From Candidatus Omnitrophota bacterium (lineage in GTDB: Bacteria; Omnitrophota; Gorgyraeia; Gorgyraeales; Gorgyraeaceae): DNA of 9,530 nucleotides. The position numbers and the translations under genes are program-made. The notes beneath the pieces are model-generated. The model made no database searches, had not been told where the DNA came from, and worked only from the letters and a program-made list of their open reading frames with translations. The DNA is taken from positions 1-9,530 of the forward strand of contig JAHIUV010000020.1 of assembly GCA_018817035.1 (NCBI GenBank). Direction: 5' to 3'. Positions 1-6,453 of this stretch are shown here, one piece after another. Every line of letters begins with the position of its first letter. Position 1 is the first letter of the stretch.

Positions 1-94
1 CAAGATCGACCTCTTTAAGCGTTTCTACGGCGCGGAACGTTATGTCCTTTAGATTTCCTATGGGGGTAGCGACTATAAAAAGTTTTCCTGGCAT
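1..94 (-). CDS. rsmI: 16S rRNA 2'-O-ribose methyltransferase RsmI (partial, N-terminus only)
   Basis: Only the first 31 codons are present; the gene continues past position 1. The start ATG is at 94-92. The visible N-terminus reads MPGKLFIVATPIGNLKD and then ITFRAVETLKEVDL. This is the hallmark opening of RsmI (YraL), a SAM-dependent enzyme that methylates the ribose of C1402 in 16S rRNA; VATPIGNL is the first strand and SAM-binding loop of the tetrapyrrole-methylase fold. It lies 26 nt downstream of the glmS stop on the same strand, so it is probably the third gene of the naxE-glmS-rsmI operon. No strong Shine-Dalgarno site is visible: there is a weak TTGGGA about 7 nt upstream and a small imperfect inverted repeat (104-116) in the gap. 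The identification rests on a short but very characteristic segment. Confidence 0.88.
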   Translation of the reverse strand, partial: MPGKLFIVATPIGNLKDITFRAVETLKEVDL

Positions 95-120
95 AAAATT
101 CCCAAGGCTAAGCCTTAATT

Positions 121-1953
121 TTATTCAACCGTAACGCTTTTAGCGAGATTTCTCGGCTGGTCTACATCACAGCATTTTTTTACGGCAATATAGTAGGCTA
201 ATAACTGGAGCGGGACAACGCTTACAATAGGAGAAAAAAGTTCGTCAGTCTTTGGCACATATATTATCTCTCCGGTAAATCGCCTGATCTCTTTATCGCC
301 TTCGGTGGCGACTATAATGACCTTGCCCATCCTCGCGCATATCTCCTGGATATTGGAGACCATTTTTTCGTAAATAGCTGAATCAGGGGCAATACACACA
401 ACAGCCCTGTATTCATCTATAAGCGCTATAGGGCCATGTTTCATTTCACCTGCGGGATACCCTTCAGCCGGTATATATGAGATTTCCTTGAGTTTCAGCG
501 CGCCTTCTAACGCTGTCGGAAAATTAAGGTTCCGTCCCAGATACAGGAATGAGCCAAAGTTCAGGTGTTTCCCTGCCAATTTCTTTATGCCTTCTTTCTT
601 TTTCAATATCTCCTGTAATATCTCCGGTAAGCTCTTGAATTCTTTTATCAGGAATCTCTTCACTCTTTTTCGCAATAACCCTTTCTTCTCGGCTATATAA
701 AAAGATAACAGGTACAACATCGCGAGCTGGGCAGTGTATGCCTTGGTAGAAGCCACTCCTATCTCAGGACCGGCATAAGTATATAGAATTCCGTCGGAAA
801 CCCTTGCCAGACTGGAACCCACGACATTACAAATAGAAATAACCGTAGCGCCCCTTGATTTTGCCTCTTTAACAGCGGCAAGGGTATCCGCTGTCTCGCC
901 TGACTGGCTTATGGCAATAACAACTGTGTTTTTTCTTATGATCGGCTTCCTGTACCTAAACTCGGAGGAGACATCCACTGCTACAGGTATTTTGGTAAAC
1001 CTCTCTATAAGATATTTTCCTACAAGCCCGGCGTGATAGGCTGTGCCGCAGGCTAATATTATTATATTCGAAATACGTTTTATCGCGGCGCCTGAAAGAT
1101 TGATACCGTCGAGCTCTATCGCTGACGAGCCTTTTATCCGCGAGGATATTATCTGGCTAAGGACTCTCGGCTGTTCATGTATTTCCTTTAACATAAAATG
1201 AGTAAAGCCTGACTTTTGCGCGCTGGAGATATTCCATTTGATAGTATCCACTCTTTTCTTTATCACCTTGCCATTCGAATCCAGGACTTTTATGCTGTCT
1301 TTTTTTAACACCACTATCTCGCCGTCGTCGACATATATCACCTTTTTTGTATACCTCAATATTGCCGGTATATCCGAGGCTATGAAATTCTCATCTTTAC
1401 CTACGCCGACCACAAGTGGGCTTTCTTTTCTCGCGGCTATGAGTTTATCAGGTTCATTGCTTGAGACTATTCCTATCGCGAACGAACCTTTTAAATATTT
1501 TATAGCTTTTAGGACAGCTTTTTCCAGATCGCCGGTATAATATTCCTCTATAAGATGCGCTATGACTTCGCTATCTGTCTCTGAGGTGAACTTATGCCCC
1601 TCTCTTATAAGCCTTTCTTTGATCTCTACAAAATTCTCTATGATCCCGTTATGCACCACGGCAATGCCGTTTGAGCAATCCGTATGAGGATGCGCGTTTA
1701 TGTTAGTAGGCGCTCCGTGCGTGGCCCATCTGGAATGCCCTATGCCAAGATTAGCCTGACCAAGGTCTTTCCTGTTCTTTATGGCGTTTATCAGGTCTTT
1801 GATCTTACCGGAACGCTTGACTATTTTAAGGCTGGCGTCTTTTGCTAAGCATATACCCGCTGAATCATAGCCGCGATATTCAAGCTGCCTGAGTCCGTCC
1901 AGAAGGATGGGCAACGCGTTTTTCTTTCCTATATAGCCTATTATTCCGCACAT
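121..1953 (-). CDS. glmS: Glutamine--fructose-6-phosphate aminotransferase (isomerizing)
   Basis: Converts fructose-6-phosphate and glutamine to glucosamine-6-phosphate, the first committed step toward UDP-GlcNAc for peptidoglycan and LPS; cytoplasmic. At 610 residues it is full family length. The N-terminal class II amidotransferase domain starts MCGIIGYIG, with Cys2 as the nucleophile after Met removal. It keeps GHSRWATHG (72-80), HNGIIEN (101-107) and the TD pair near 126. Two SIS sugar-isomerase domains follow: ILACGTAYHAG (299-309), SQSGETADT (349-357) and STKAYTAQ (402-409), then LGRNLNFPTALEGALKLKE (472-490) and the active-site His near 506. The C-terminus DQPRNLAKSVTVE is the canonical GlmS tail. 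The ATG at 1953-1951 has a strong GGAGG four bases upstream, lying inside naxE; the two genes overlap by 13 nt, implying translational coupling. No room exists for a glmS ribozyme leader. Confidence 0.98.
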   Translation of the reverse strand: MCGIIGYIGKKNALPILLDGLRQLEYRGYDSAGICLAKDASLKIVKRSGKIKDLINAIKNRKDLGQANLGIGHSRWATHGAPTNINAHPHTDCSNGIAVVHNGIIENFVEIKERLIREGHKFTSETDSEVIAHLIEEYYTGDLEKAVLKAIKYLKGSFAIGIVSSNEPDKLIAARKESPLVVGVGKDENFIASDIPAILRYTKKVIYVDDGEIVVLKKDSIKVLDSNGKVIKKRVDTIKWNISSAQKSGFTHFMLKEIHEQPRVLSQIISSRIKGSSAIELDGINLSGAAIKRISNIIILACGTAYHAGLVGKYLIERFTKIPVAVDVSSEFRYRKPIIRKNTVVIAISQSGETADTLAAVKEAKSRGATVISICNVVGSSLARVSDGILYTYAGPEIGVASTKAYTAQLAMLYLLSFYIAEKKGLLRKRVKRFLIKEFKSLPEILQEILKKKEGIKKLAGKHLNFGSFLYLGRNLNFPTALEGALKLKEISYIPAEGYPAGEMKHGPIALIDEYRAVVCIAPDSAIYEKMVSNIQEICARMGKVIIVATEGDKEIRRFTGEIIYVPKTDELFSPIVSVVPLQLLAYYIAVKKCCDVDQPRNLAKSVTVE

Positions 1954-2588
1954 AATTCCTCCGGTATTCCTATATCGACTACCAGCACTTCTCCGGTATG
2001 TTCAGGGCCTTCATTTATATAAAATCCCTTTTTAGCAAATTGCATAGTTACTGTTTTTCCCGCTTTTATCGCAACACCTAAAACTTCTCCTGTGTCCGCG
2101 TCCAGGCCCGAAGGCACGTCGATTGAAACAATCGGGAAACTCTTTTTGTTTATACCTGATATTATATCTCTACCCGGCTCTCTCACATCACCTTTCAGTC
2201 CTATGCCAAATATAGCATCTATAATCAAATCAGCGTCTATATCTATGAAAGAGGTTATTTCTTTTATCTCAAGGCGTGATTTTTCTAAAATACTCAGGTT
2301 TATGGCTGGGTCGCCTTTTATGCGGAAGTGATCTCCGACAATATAGACCCTGACGCAAACACCTTTTTCCGCCAGATATCTCGCGGTAACGAACCCATCT
2401 CCTCCGTTATTGCCTGTACCGCAGAATACTGAAACTTTCTTACTGCGAGCATCTGCCCCAAGCATATCCAAAATCACGTCACTGACGCTCCGGCCGGCAT
2501 TCTCCATCAGCATAATAGCGGGCACGCCTTTTTCCTCTATCGCCCTGCGGTCCAGCTCCCGCATCTCCCTGACGCTAACCACTCTCAC
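1941..2588 (-). CDS. naxE: NAD(P)H-hydrate epimerase (YjeF N-terminal domain, stand-alone)
   Basis: Interconverts the R and S forms of damaged NADHX/NADPHX so that a separate dehydratase can restore NAD(P)H; cytoplasmic metabolite repair. The 215 residues cover only the YjeF_N Rossmann-like domain. Visible motifs are REMRELDRRAIEEKG (7-21), the GTGNNGGDG loop (57-65), the K+ and substrate site DAIFGIG (124-130), and SIDVPSGLDADTG (155-167). Many bacteria carry a ~500-residue fusion of epimerase and dehydratase (Nnr). The dehydratase half is absent here and must be elsewhere if the pathway is complete. The start is GTG at 2588-2586, and MRVVSVREMRELD matches the usual family N-terminus. No Shine-Dalgarno site is visible; a TATAAT element sits only ten bases upstream, suggesting a very short leader. 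The 3' end overlaps glmS by 13 nt. Confidence 0.93.
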   Translation of the reverse strand: MRVVSVREMRELDRRAIEEKGVPAIMLMENAGRSVSDVILDMLGADARSKKVSVFCGTGNNGGDGFVTARYLAEKGVCVRVYIVGDHFRIKGDPAINLSILEKSRLEIKEITSFIDIDADLIIDAIFGIGLKGDVREPGRDIISGINKKSFPIVSIDVPSGLDADTGEVLGVAIKAGKTVTMQFAKKGFYINEGPEHTGEVLVVDIGIPEELCAE

Positions 2589-2628
2589 AGTGTTATATAT
2601 TATAGCATCAAGATCCTATTATTTACAA
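2589..2628 (-). promoter_or_regulatory. Putative sigma70 promoter of the naxE-glmS-rsmI operon
   Basis: On the minus strand, a -35-like TTGTAA (2628-2623) is followed by an 18-nt spacer and a perfect TATAAT -10 (2604-2599). The expected transcription start, about 6-7 nt further on (near 2593), leaves only 4-5 nt before the GTG at 2588. The 58-nt divergent gap must also carry the promoter of the plus-strand gene at 2656. For that strand only a weak TATTAT (2617-2622) with a poor -35 can be proposed. Confidence 0.55.
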
Positions 2629-2655
2629 CCTTAACTTGAATAAAGGGTGGCTGAT

Positions 2656-4929
2656 ATGCTAAACTTATATGCTATGAAAAAGATCAGGCTTAGCGCCTTT
2701 ACTCTGGGCCTTACTTCCATGATAGGCCAGATAATTATTATAAGAGAGCTTATTGTGGTTTTTTACGGCAATGAACTCTCGCTCGGCGTCATATTGGCAA
2801 TATGGCTATTCTGGACATCTGTGGGAAGCGGCCTGGTCGGCAGGATAGTCGACAAAATAAGCATCAGAAAAACACTTCTATCGGCTACGCAGATAATCAC
2901 TTCCATAGCCCTGCCGTTGAATATATTTCTTGTCCGCAACATAAGGCATGTATTGGACATACCTACCGGAAAGATCATAGGCTTTGCGCCTATGTTTACG
3001 GCATGCCTTGTGTCTCTCTCGGCAATATGCGTGCTTCTCGGATTTACATTCACTCTGATAGCAAGGCTCTCGTCGGAAAACTCCGCCCAGCCGTCAAAAA
3101 GCATAGGTAATATTTATTTACTTGAAGGGCTCGGCGCCTCCGTAGGAGGCATAGTATACAGTTTTTTCCTGGTACAGGAATTTTCCGCTTTTCATATCGC
3201 GCTCATGGCCGGGGGTTGTAATATACTTACCTCTGTCTTCTTTAACAGGAATGTTTTCCAGTTAGCTTATCTTGCCGCTATTCTCGCGGCATTTGTTTTT
3301 GACTGGCCCCTCCATCTGGATAAATTCACGCGGTCAATGCAATTCGCGCCTTTTAAAGTAGTAAAAAGCGCTGATTCCATCTACGGCAACATTACTATCA
3401 CAAAAACGGGAAAAGACTACAGCTTTTACGAGAATGGCTTCTTGATGTTTACCAGTAATGACGAACTTACCAGCGAAGAATCCGTACACTACGCGATGCT
3501 GGAACATCCGGCGCCAAAAAATATCCTGCTGATAGGTAACGGCCAGGGAGGCTCACTCGCTCAGATATTAAAACACAACGTGGACAAAATAGACTACGTG
3601 GAGCTCGACCCCCTTATTATCAGCCTGGCGGAAAAATTCATGCCGGGCGTGAAAAGTAAAAAAATAAACACCTTAAATATGGACGGGCGGCTGTTTGTGA
3701 AACAATATTCTTCCAAGCTTCGCGGCGACAAAGACCTTCCACCGCCTTATGATGTAGTTATAATAAATCTTCCTGACCCGTATACAGCGATGCTGAACAG
3801 GTTTTATTCCCTGGAATTTTTCAGGGAAGTCAAAACCATCCTCGCGAAAGACGGGCTGTTTTCATTTTCCATGAGTTCCTCGGAAAACTATATCAACCCC
3901 GAGAATGCCGCTTATCTCGGCTGTATCTATAACACTTTGAAACAGGTTTTTGGCGAGATAAAGACCCTGCCAGGAGACAATGTCGTGTTCCTCGCGTCGG
4001 AAAAATCCGGGCTTTTGACGTATGATACGGATATCCTTATAAAAAGATTGAAAGAGAGAAAAATAAAATCCCTGTTCGTCAGGGAATATTACCTGCCATT
4101 TAAAATAAACCCCTTGAGGATCAAATATATAGAGAATACCCTGCGGGAATTCGGGGGCAAAAAAATAAACAAAGATTTCAGACCCATAGGATATTTTTAT
4201 AATATGCTTTTATGGATGACATTATTCTCGGCAGGCAGGGGCTTCCTGCCATACATAGGATTTTTAAACATATATTCACTAAGCGCTGTAATTTTTCTGA
4301 TTTTCATACTGTTATTCCTGGCGCAGAAATTTTTTAAACCGAGTTTCAGGGCACCTGTAGCGCTATCAGTAGCCACAACAGGCATGAGCGAAATATCATT
4401 CCAAATAATCGTCATACTCGCGTTCCAGTCCTTATACGGATATATGTATTACAGGATAAGCCTGATACTGACATCTTTTATGATAGGGCTTGTGGCAGGA
4501 AGTTTTTTGATAAACAGGCAGCTCGGACACATTAAAAACGAAAGAACGCTGTATCTAAAGACCCAGGGGCTTATCTGTATCTATCCCCTGGCCCTTCCTT
4601 TAATATTTATGTATCTATCGCGATTAGAATCTCTCAAAAGCGCGGAAATAGGTTTTATGCTGCTCCCGATAATAGCCGGTTTTATAGGGGGCTTTCAGTT
4701 TCCGCTGGCTAATAAGATCTGCCTGAATGCCCCTGAGAACGCAGGAAAAACAACCGGCTTTTTATACGGGATAGATCTCCTTGGCTCATCTATAGGGGGC
4801 TTGTTAATAGGGCTGCTGTTACTGCCTGTCCTGGGCATTGTCTGGACATGTGTCCTGCTGTCTTTTATCAATACCATGGCGCTGATACTGCTGTTTTCCA
4901 ACAGGAGATATCATAATCAACTCTGCTGA
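2656..4929 (+). CDS. Membrane-fused spermidine-synthase-like protein (two membrane modules flanking a SAM-dependent domain)
   Basis: A 757-residue protein of the 'fused MFS/spermidine synthase' type. Residues ~10-215 hold about six hydrophobic segments. Residues ~230-500 form a spermidine-synthase-like Rossmann domain: ML-EHPAPKNILLIG (281-294), glycine loop GNGQGG (294-299), acidic SAM-ribose motif VELDP (315-319), DGRLF (343-347) and YDVVIINLPDP (365-375). Residues ~515-750 are again membrane-embedded. In genuine aminopropyltransferases the loop is GGGDGG and the catalytic motif is D-x-x-DP; here Gln297 and Asn371 replace the acidic residues while Asp374 remains. Polyamine synthesis is therefore doubtful, and the substrate is unknown. 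The N- and C-terminal membrane halves resemble each other. ATG 2656 is preferred because GGGTGG (2645-2650) lies 5 nt upstream. An in-frame GTG at 2647 is possible but overlaps that site, and ATG 2674 lacks one. It appears to be monocistronic, diverging from naxE. Confidence 0.85.
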   Translation: MLNLYAMKKIRLSAFTLGLTSMIGQIIIIRELIVVFYGNELSLGVILAIWLFWTSVGSGLVGRIVDKISIRKTLLSATQIITSIALPLNIFLVRNIRHVLDIPTGKIIGFAPMFTACLVSLSAICVLLGFTFTLIARLSSENSAQPSKSIGNIYLLEGLGASVGGIVYSFFLVQEFSAFHIALMAGGCNILTSVFFNRNVFQLAYLAAILAAFVFDWPLHLDKFTRSMQFAPFKVVKSADSIYGNITITKTGKDYSFYENGFLMFTSNDELTSEESVHYAMLEHPAPKNILLIGNGQGGSLAQILKHNVDKIDYVELDPLIISLAEKFMPGVKSKKINTLNMDGRLFVKQYSSKLRGDKDLPPPYDVVIINLPDPYTAMLNRFYSLEFFREVKTILAKDGLFSFSMSSSENYINPENAAYLGCIYNTLKQVFGEIKTLPGDNVVFLASEKSGLLTYDTDILIKRLKERKIKSLFVREYYLPFKINPLRIKYIENTLREFGGKKINKDFRPIGYFYNMLLWMTLFSAGRGFLPYIGFLNIYSLSAVIFLIFILLFLAQKFFKPSFRAPVALSVATTGMSEISFQIIVILAFQSLYGYMYYRISLILTSFMIGLVAGSFLINRQLGHIKNERTLYLKTQGLICIYPLALPLIFMYLSRLESLKSAEIGFMLLPIIAGFIGGFQFPLANKICLNAPENAGKTTGFLYGIDLLGSSIGGLLIGLLLLPVLGIVWTCVLLSFINTMALILLFSNRRYHNQLC

Positions 4930-4937
4930 TTTTACAT

Positions 4938-5047
4938 CTTCTCGACAACTGCTCGGGGTCCAATATTGTCCTTTGACTATGTCCGCCCCGGATTTTGCTC
5001 GAAGAAATATCGTTCGAGCAAAGGCACGGAGTGCCGGAGTCAAGAAC
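4938..5047. repeat. Composite block A of the intergenic repeat array
   Basis: First copy of a minus-minus-plus triple module. It begins with CTTCTCGAC (4938-4946) and ends with GGAGTCAAGAAC (5036-5047), so its outer ends are near-inverted copies of each other. Its internal landmark AAATATCGTTCGAGC (5005-5019) recurs with one mismatch exactly 130 nt downstream in block B. Confidence 0.65.
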
Positions 5048-5058
5048 TGATGCTTTTG

Positions 5059-5177
5059 CTTCTCGACTACGTGCCTTCGGCACTCCGCTCGAAGAATATT
5101 GTCCTTCGGCAGGCCTAGGACTTTGCCTGGGGTTAAATATTGTTCGAGCGACTCGTCTCAGGCGGGGAGTCGAGAAC
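5059..5177. repeat. Composite block B of the intergenic repeat array
   Basis: Second minus-minus-plus triple. It begins with the same CTTCTCGAC (5059-5067) and ends with GGAGTCGAGAAC (5166-5177), one mismatch from the end of block A. Shared landmarks are AATATTGTCC (5095-5104, against 4962-4971 in A) and AAATATTGTTCGAGC (5135-5149). Offsets between the blocks run from 121 to 133 nt, pointing to duplication followed by small indels. Confidence 0.65.
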
Positions 5178-5227
5178 AGCAATAAAAATTCAGCAAAGTA
5201 TTTTACGCTATCCAACAGGACAGGATA

Positions 5228-5255
5228 TTGATTTTTCAAAAACATATGCTATACT
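5228..5255 (+). promoter_or_regulatory. Putative sigma70 promoter for a small RNA
   Basis: TTGATT (5228-5233) and TATACT (5250-5255) are separated by 16 nt, a good match to -35 and -10 consensus. The predicted transcription start is near A5262. No plus-strand protein gene follows; the transcript would run directly into the terminator at 5331-5351. Confidence 0.55.
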
Positions 5256-5261
5256 TTAATT

Positions 5262-5358
5262 AGAAATAAACATCTTGAAAAGGAGGCGCGAAAGTTAGCG
5301 GAAGCCAAAAAGGTTTATAGCCTATAAAAAGAGCCCTTAATTTAAGGGCTCTTTTTAT
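5262..5358 (+). ncRNA. Candidate stand-alone structured small RNA (~95 nt), family unknown
   Basis: This interval is bounded by a promoter-like element (5228-5255) and a strong intrinsic terminator (5331-5351 plus U-run). It contains short complementary segments compatible with a compact three-way junction. AGG (5284-5286) can pair with CCT (5321-5323), GC (5288-5289) with GC (5298-5299) around a GAAAGTTA loop, and AAGCC (5302-5306) with GGTTT (5312-5316) around five A residues. A ribosome-binding-site-like AGGAGG (5281-5286) is present but no ATG, GTG or TTG follows at usable distance, so a small peptide is unlikely. The conserved cores of riboswitch classes I know were not recognised. It could be a trans-acting sRNA, an orphaned riboswitch or attenuator, or merely a terminator with a cryptic promoter. 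The fold was drawn by hand. Confidence 0.45.
5326..5358. terminator. Strong bidirectional intrinsic terminator
   Basis: GAGCCCTTAA (5331-5340) and TTAAGGGCTC (5342-5351) form a near-perfect stem, followed on the plus strand by TTTTTATTT. The left side carries AAAAA (5326-5330), giving a U-run on the minus strand as well. It can therefore end both the putative small RNA and the converging toxin-antitoxin transcript, whose last stop codon is at 5505. Confidence 0.88.
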
Positions 5359-5359
5359 T

Positions 5360-5504
5360 TGTGTATTGTTCAAAACAGAAACTGCCTATATCTCTTTTAA
5401 CTTTATCGTTCTAAATATATTAAATCTTAACTATTTCAAATTAATGATTCTTTTCCTTTTGTCTATTGTTAAATCTAGATTAACAGCTTCTTTGGCATTA
5501 AAAT
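5360..5504. other. AT-rich gap between terminator and antitoxin gene
   Basis: No supported gene. The composition matches the adjacent toxin-antitoxin genes rather than the flanking operons. On the minus strand a 26-codon stretch (5511-5431) without a start codon reads NAKEAVNLDLTIDKRKRI before its stop. It could be a decayed remnant of a C-terminal coding tail, but it is too short to claim. Confidence 0.4.
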
Positions 5505-6086
5505 TTATTCTTTAGACTCTATTAAGTTTTCTTTCTTAAGCAAATTTTCATCTATTGGAGGAGAAATATGAATTAAATCTACAGTTCTTCCTTGTGTTCT
5601 CTGTTCTATTTTTTTCAAATCAACCAAGCTATTAAGGATTAAATTAGAAATATTAGCCAATGCTTCTATGCAAAACTTAGTAACGCCTTCTACAATAGCT
5701 TTATCCTGTTTTTCCTTAGCTAAAGATGTTAATCGCCTTAAACAGTTGTCTATTTTAAAAACATGATATTTGATTAAATCTGTTAACTTGACGCTCTTTT
5801 TCCTAAAACCAACTTCTAGCTGCAAATCTAACGCTTTAGCATAGTCTAATAAATCTTTAACTGACAAAGATTCATCATGTGTATTCTCAAGCTTAGAAAT
5901 TCTCCCTTGCGAACAACCGAGTTTTTCTGCTAATTCCATCTGAGTAAAATTGCTTTCGCATCTCAAGAAAAAAAGATACTTAGAAAGTTTTTTCTTCCGC
6001 AATAATTTCAGACTATCGTCTTTGAATTCTTGACCTGTTGATAATTCCTTGATCATATCTGAAACATTCTTAAATTCTCTGTCCAT
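5505..6086 (-). CDS. XRE-family HTH antitoxin (HigA-like) with an extra C-terminal helical region
   Basis: Predicted DNA-binding antitoxin and autorepressor of the module; cytoplasmic. Of its 193 residues, ~37-92 form a Cro/C1-type helix-turn-helix. The segment FTQMELAEKLGCSQGRISKLEN (47-68) shows the typical Q-x-x-x-A and S-x-x-x-I-S-x-x-E spacing. An N-terminal segment (1-36) with DMIKEL-type sequence resembles those in HigA-like antitoxins. Residues ~98-165 are a hydrophobic-patterned helical stretch without a recognised domain, making the protein about twice the usual antitoxin length. The start ATG 6086-6084 has AAGGAG six bases upstream. It lies 17 nt downstream of the toxin gene, so the order is toxin first, as in higBA. 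The coding sequence is clearly more AT-rich than the operons on either side. It is likely to act at the inverted repeats near 6454-6535. Confidence 0.82.
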   Translation of the reverse strand: MDREFKNVSDMIKELSTGQEFKDDSLKLLRKKKLSKYLFFLRCESNFTQMELAEKLGCSQGRISKLENTHDESLSVKDLLDYAKALDLQLEVGFRKKSVKLTDLIKYHVFKIDNCLRRLTSLAKEKQDKAIVEGVTKFCIEALANISNLILNSLVDLKKIEQRTQGRTVDLIHISPPIDENLLKKENLIESKE

Positions 6087-6103
6087 TTTATGCTCCTTTT
6101 TAT

Positions 6104-6448
6104 TTATATATTATCTAAGCAATGCTTTATATCTCTTTTTTGTGAAGATTTATTTCCAATTGTAAGAAGGCGCAGAATTTTGTTTTCGCAATCAGGATAC
6201 ATATATAATCTTGTTTGTTCTAGTTTTACTTTCTGTTTCCCGCCTTTTTGGTCTATAGCCTTGATTCCTTTTGGCTCATGATGAATAAAACCAGCTTTTA
6301 TCTGTAAAGGATGGCCTAATTTCATAAGGGCATTGCAATAAGTGTCCAAATTATTTAAAACAGCTATTAACTCATTTGGCCTCTTTTTCTCATAGTCTTT
6401 ATAATCTTTTTCGTATCGGTTTGTGGCTTTAATTATCCAGGTAGGCAT
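6104..6448 (-). CDS. RelE/ParE-superfamily toxin (HigB-like)
   Basis: Predicted ribosome-dependent or related mRNA-cleaving toxin of a type II toxin-antitoxin pair; its identification is by length, motif pattern and context. At 114 residues it has the family size. The N-terminus WIIKATNRYEKDYKDYEKK resembles the first strand and helices of RelE/YafQ-like proteins. The C-terminal core VKLEQTRLYMYPD (74-86), ILRLLTIGNKSSQKRDI (91-107) matches the superfamily pattern of an R-L strand, a hydrophobic strand, then 'G-x-K-x-x-Q-x-x-DI'. Candidate catalytic or RNA-binding residues are Arg80, Tyr82, Lys100 and Arg105; this is inferred, not aligned. Start ATG 6448-6446 follows a weak AGGA nine bases upstream that overlaps an operator half-site. 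It is the first gene of the two-gene operon, with the antitoxin 17 nt downstream. ParE-type (gyrase) activity cannot be excluded. Confidence 0.78.
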   Translation of the reverse strand: MPTWIIKATNRYEKDYKDYEKKRPNELIAVLNNLDTYCNALMKLGHPLQIKAGFIHHEPKGIKAIDQKGGKQKVKLEQTRLYMYPDCENKILRLLTIGNKSSQKRDIKHCLDNI

Positions 6449-6453
6449 TTAAA

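Larger units (their letters stand above)
4938..5177. repeat. Mosaic array of mixed-orientation ~40-nt modules (BIME/MITE-like)
   Basis: This tract starts 9 nt after the stop of the membrane-protein gene. It is built from modules with AATATT at one end and (A)GTCGAGAA or a variant (AAGGAC) at the other. I read six modules: minus 4938-4967 (short), minus 4968-5010, plus 5005-5047, minus 5058-5100, minus 5101-5140 and plus 5135-5177. Several have conserved ends around a variable centre of the same 18-nt length. Opposed modules share their palindromic AATAT joint, producing perfect hairpins such as TTTGCTCGAA (4994-5003) pairing with TTCGAGCAAA (5013-5022). Shorter hairpins GGCAC/GTGCC lie at 5023-5035 and 5071-5083. 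Organisation resembles REP/BIME elements or a degenerate MITE. Open frames on both strands here are incidental. Confidence 0.75.

Noticed and set aside
1954..2100. glmS ribozyme upstream of glmS
   Set aside because: The upstream sequence is the coding 3' part of naxE, with only a normal Shine-Dalgarno site; no ribozyme core was seen.
2647..2655. GTG start for the spermidine-synthase-like protein
   Set aside because: It lies inside the likely Shine-Dalgarno site (GGGTGG, 2645-2650) that is correctly spaced for ATG 2656.
4994..5022. Intrinsic terminator of the membrane-protein gene
   Set aside because: A perfect 10-bp stem exists, but no U-run follows; it is better explained as the joint of two opposed repeat modules.
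4938..5177. CRISPR array
   Set aside because: Repeats alternate in orientation, their centres vary while their ends are conserved, there are no regular unique spacers, and no cas genes are present.
4868..5245. Open frames on both strands across the intergenic region (125 codons minus, 78 codons plus)
   Set aside because: They run through the inverted-repeat array, are low-complexity translations of its modules, lack ribosome-binding sites, and the minus frame overlaps the 3' end of the membrane-protein gene.
5280..5325. Possible c-di-GMP-I or other known riboswitch
   Set aside because: GAAA and AAGCCA segments look superficially similar, but the conserved GGGCAAACC and GACGCAAAGCC cores are absent, and no downstream gene is in position.
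5431..5511. Short minus-strand frame reading NAKEAVNLDLTIDKRKRI downstream of the antitoxin
   Set aside because: No start codon, only 26 codons, and preceded by an in-frame stop; at most a decayed remnant.
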